In this document: positions 61,258-64,000 of the stretch, piece after piece | How positions within the stretch are numbered: position 1 is the first letter of the stretch | How the letters are laid out: each line of letters begins with the position of its first letter | Assembly: GCA_054601695.1 (NCBI GenBank) | Contig: BAAHQB010000031.1 | Location: 558,001-622,000, forward strand | Reading direction: 5' to 3' | DNA from: Amorphochlora amoebiformis | Taxonomy: Eukaryota; Cercozoa; Chlorarachniophyceae | DNA length: 64,000 bases | Position numbers and translations under genes: made by a program | The notes under the pieces: generated by a model | Databases searched by the model: none | What the model was told of the DNA's origin: nothing | What the model saw: the letters and a program-made list of their open reading frames with translations, nothing else

Positions 61258-61310
<53 letters not shown>

Positions 61311-61909
61311 GTGTGTATGTATATAATATACATATATACCTTATTCACCTGCCCACCCCCAATATCCTTCTCCCCTTTCTTTAACAAGCGTAGTCGAGTC
61401 CTTAAACTAGCATAACACATTGACTTAATATCTCTTTCTCCATCTCCCCACTCTCTCTCTCCTAACTATCCCCCTAACCCTAACCCCAGCCGAGTCAATG
61501 GTCCTCGGACTAAGACATGCTGAATAATCTGATCCTAACCCCAGCCCTGAACCTCACCCTAACCCTAATCGAGGTCAATGATACTCGGAATAAGACATGC
61601 TGAATAATCTGATCCTAACCCTAATCCTAAAACTAATCCTGAACCTAATCAAGTTTGGCAGTAAAACCAAAGGTGTTGTGTACCCGGCGACTGTTGCGAC
61701 GATTGTTTCAGTCACGTTTGGTTGTCCGAGCTATGTATATGTATAGAAGTATATATATATGTGTGTGTATATGTATATATATATATATACTATGTATTTT
61801 ATATATTATATATTATGTGTAGAAGTGTTTGTATTATGTATATATAGTATATATATGTATACTCGTGTCTGTGTATATATTGACTATATAGGTATATATA
61901 TATATATGC

Positions 61910-61953
<44 letters not shown>

Positions 61954-62029
61954 GATAATATGCATCTGTATAATTAGGCCATATATGAGTAGATTTGTGT
62001 CTCATATATAAATCTATATATATATATGT

Positions 62030-62089
<60 letters not shown>

Positions 62090-62416
62090 GTAATACACAT
62101 AAGTTAATATATATGCATATATATATATATATACATACATATACATATACATATAATTTACACAAACTTCTACAATTTATGCATTTAATAAGACACACAC
62201 CACATGCACATAATACACAGTCTGTCCCCTCTAACCAGGATCTTGCAGCGTTTAAGTAGAGACTTAACGCGACGGAGGCGGTCGCGGTTCGGGGGTTTGG
62301 ATTCCGTGGATTCCACAGCTTTTCGGAGCCTGTTGATCTGGAAAATTTGAAAAAAAATTTGAAAATTTGAACTTATGGGTGTATATATGTGTATCATATA
62401 CGCATTTGTGTATATA

Positions 62417-62479
<63 letters not shown>

Positions 62480-63019
62480 TATACATAAATGGCACCATAC
62501 CTCTCCCACCTGCTTCCCCTGTGCCTTGGTATCCTCCTCTTTCGTTACGATTTCAGTTACGGTTTTCGGTTACAGTTACATTTACAGTTACGATTACAGT
62601 TACGATTACAGTAACGATTACAGTTACGATTACAGTTACGATTACAGTTACGATTACAGTTATTAGCGACGGTTACAGTTACAGTTACTGTTATGCGAAA
62701 AGGTAAGGGCTTAAGTTTTAGGAAGGTTGTGATTATGCGCTAGCGCGCTACACTTACTATCACATTTTACGGTTATGCGCTACGATTATAATTACAACTA
62801 CGGAGTTTTCAGTGATATGGTAACGGTTAGGTTGGGTTTAGACCTTTAATTGCCTTTGTGCTGCTTTGTATATCTATTGTACAAGAGTTGTTTTTGGGGG
62901 TTAGATGGCTGTGTATACAAATATATAGATGTACACATATTTGTTTATATTTATATATTACCTGCGGTGTTTGGTTGTGACTGTGGCGATATCCCTCTAG
63001 TCTGATCAATATCTAGAGC
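60606..63019 (-). CDS. Unknown lysine-rich protein, 3' end (5 exons)
   Basis: Family not recognised. Phase-consistent exons: 63019-62962, 62538-62501, 62337-62219, 61400-61340, 60713-60606; 127 codons plus stop TGA. The fragment opens [19 protein letters not shown]. Next comes a charged, probably helical stretch ([12 protein letters not shown]..., [16 protein letters not shown]), then [15 protein letters not shown], then a tail with two lysine blocks (SGKKKKAMK and [15 protein letters not shown]) of nuclear or nucleolar character. The acceptor of the second exon (GAAAG|AGG) is weak; it is chosen because it keeps the frame. The donor of the third exon (GTGTAT, next to 62219) is likewise chosen by phase. 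The gene continues upstream, probably past the window end. Confidence 0.6.
61040..61135. repeat. Short tandem duplication (ATGTTACTAACAATA...)
   Basis: Two copies of a 38-40 base unit starting AATGTTACTAACAATA, the second with more AAT units. It lies in an intron of the lysine-rich gene. Confidence 0.7.
61470..61645. repeat. Telomere-like tract with two copies of a 50-bp dispersed repeat
   Basis: CCCTAACCC-type words flank two copies of a repeat running from AGTCAATGGTCCTCGGAC to ATGCTGAATAATCTGATCCT, at 61491-61540 and 61573-61623. Further copies are at 14684-14718 and, inverted, 63474-63513. Confidence 0.85.
62545..62690. repeat. 12-bp minisatellite (GTTACGATTACA)n
   Basis: About ten copies of a GTTACGATTACA unit with GTTACAGTTACA variants, directly upstream (minus sense) of the exon at 62538-62501. 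A related GTTATGCGCTA duplicate lies at 62691-62782. Confidence 0.85.
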
Positions 63020-63161
63020 CTAAAAATTATACATTAATATATATATATATATATATTATATATAGATATATATATATATATTGATCTACATGCTTTCATT
63101 TACGGTACAGTAATTTCTAGAACCCAGAACGGTTTAGGGTTTACAAATATGTTCACGTATA

Positions 63162-63202
<41 letters not shown>

Positions 63203-63249
63203 ACAAACGTATTTGTATATATACACAAAAACACACACGTATATCTATC

Positions 63250-63337
<88 letters not shown>

Positions 63338-63848
63338 TACACACATACGCACACACATACATATTCAAATAGAAAGTCTAGTTTAAAAAAGTTAACGCGA
63401 TACTCGTAGGTCATAATATGATTTCTCTACAGGTTAAGAGGGAAGGTTAGAATAAAAAAGCCAACTTACACTTAGGATCAGATTATTCAGCATGTTAGTG
63501 CGAGGACCATTGACTCAACTTAAACTTAGGGTTAGGGTTAGGGTTACGGTTAAGTTACAAGCGGGTCTGAAGTCACGACGACTTTCCGGGCCTTTGTGTT
63601 GTGATTAGGGTTAGGGTTAGAATAGGGTTAGGGTTAGGTTAGGGTTAGGGTTAGGGTTAGGTTTAGGGTTACTATATTATATATATATATATATATATGT
63701 ATATATAATACTTATCTTGAAAAAGGTAGCAGAACTCTTGGGCGGGTTGGGTGGTGTAAGCATTATATTTTTACATATATACACGTATATAATATATTAT
63801 ACATATATATATATATATATAAACTTGCTTTCAAAAATACATACATAC

Positions 63849-63900
<52 letters not shown>

Positions 63901-64000
63901 CATATCTATTTACATATCCATATAACACCATATACATATATATTTTATATATATATATATATGTATATATTATATATATATATATATAATATACATATAT
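63020..64000. other. Window end: (AT)n plus one unassigned unique segment
   Basis: Apart from the telomere-like tract this is (AT)n. 63715-63765 is a unique GC-richer piece. On the minus strand it reads [15 protein letters not shown] in one frame, but no splice phase links it to the lysine-rich gene. It may be an exon of that gene or intronic sequence. Confidence 0.4.
63474..63685. repeat. Interstitial TTAGGG tract with inverted dispersed-repeat copy
   Basis: The best telomere-like run of the window: (GGGTTA)n at about 63526-63550 and 63603-63670, with GTTAGG and TTTAGG variants. It is preceded by the reverse-complement copy of the 50-bp repeat at 63474-63513. It is internal, since unique and (AT)n sequence continues beyond it. 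Confidence 0.88.

Noticed and set aside
63526-63685. True chromosome end
   Set aside because: Sequence continues with unique and (AT)n DNA after the TTAGGG run, and the run is short and degenerate.

Overview
The window is nuclear DNA of a eukaryote. It holds parts of seven multi-exon protein genes or gene fragments. Exons are very short (mean about 70 nt in the first gene) and are separated by introns packed with (AT)n, (GT)n and (CT)n microsatellites. Nearly all long low-complexity reading frames (runs of YIYI, SLSL or RERE) are translated microsatellites, not genes. Interstitial TTAGGG-type tracts, a four-domain cation channel, a bifunctional PFK-2/FBPase-2, a plant-type ALDH12 proline-catabolic dehydrogenase and a Skp1-GlcNAc-transferase-family enzyme suggest a unicellular eukaryote. 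A unicellular holozoan such as an ichthyosporean would fit, but the taxon is not proven here. I built the gene models by eye from splice sites, codon phase and remembered family motifs. Phases stay open across 41, 19 and 21 exons in the three largest genes, which is strong internal support.

Layout. 1-19054 (+): 3' part of a four-domain voltage-gated cation channel, from S6 of repeat II to the stop. 19055-19553: short, CTAG-rich spacer between convergent genes. 28365-19554 (-): complete bifunctional 6-phosphofructo-2-kinase/fructose-2,6-bisphosphatase (19 exons, 514 aa). 29449-36202 (+): unrecognised charged protein with a degenerate C2H2-like segment. 36973-37694: two weak GC-rich minus-strand ORFs. 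38787-39859 (+): two-exon short-chain dehydrogenase with a probable mitochondrial presequence. 56313-43094 (-): complete ALDH12-type delta-1-pyrroline-5-carboxylate dehydrogenase (21 exons, 546 aa). 56484-60144 (+): GlcNAc-transferase family gene, head-to-head with the dehydrogenase across 170 bp. 63019-60606 (-): 3' end of an unknown lysine-rich protein.

No shared pathway links these genes. Two are core carbon or nitrogen metabolism (fructose-2,6-bisphosphate control of glycolysis; proline to glutamate in mitochondria). One is an ion channel and one is a probable cytosolic glycosyltransferase acting on hydroxyproline.

The most unusual feature is in the introns. Many exons have a diverged partial copy of themselves ('exon echo') nearby, separated by an (AT)n tract and often keeping the splice site. 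The window also holds long hairpin-forming inverted repeats, a pair of dispersed elements, a 50-bp repeat embedded in telomere-like tracts, CT tracts placed just after 5' splice sites, and CTAG-rich 3' flanks.
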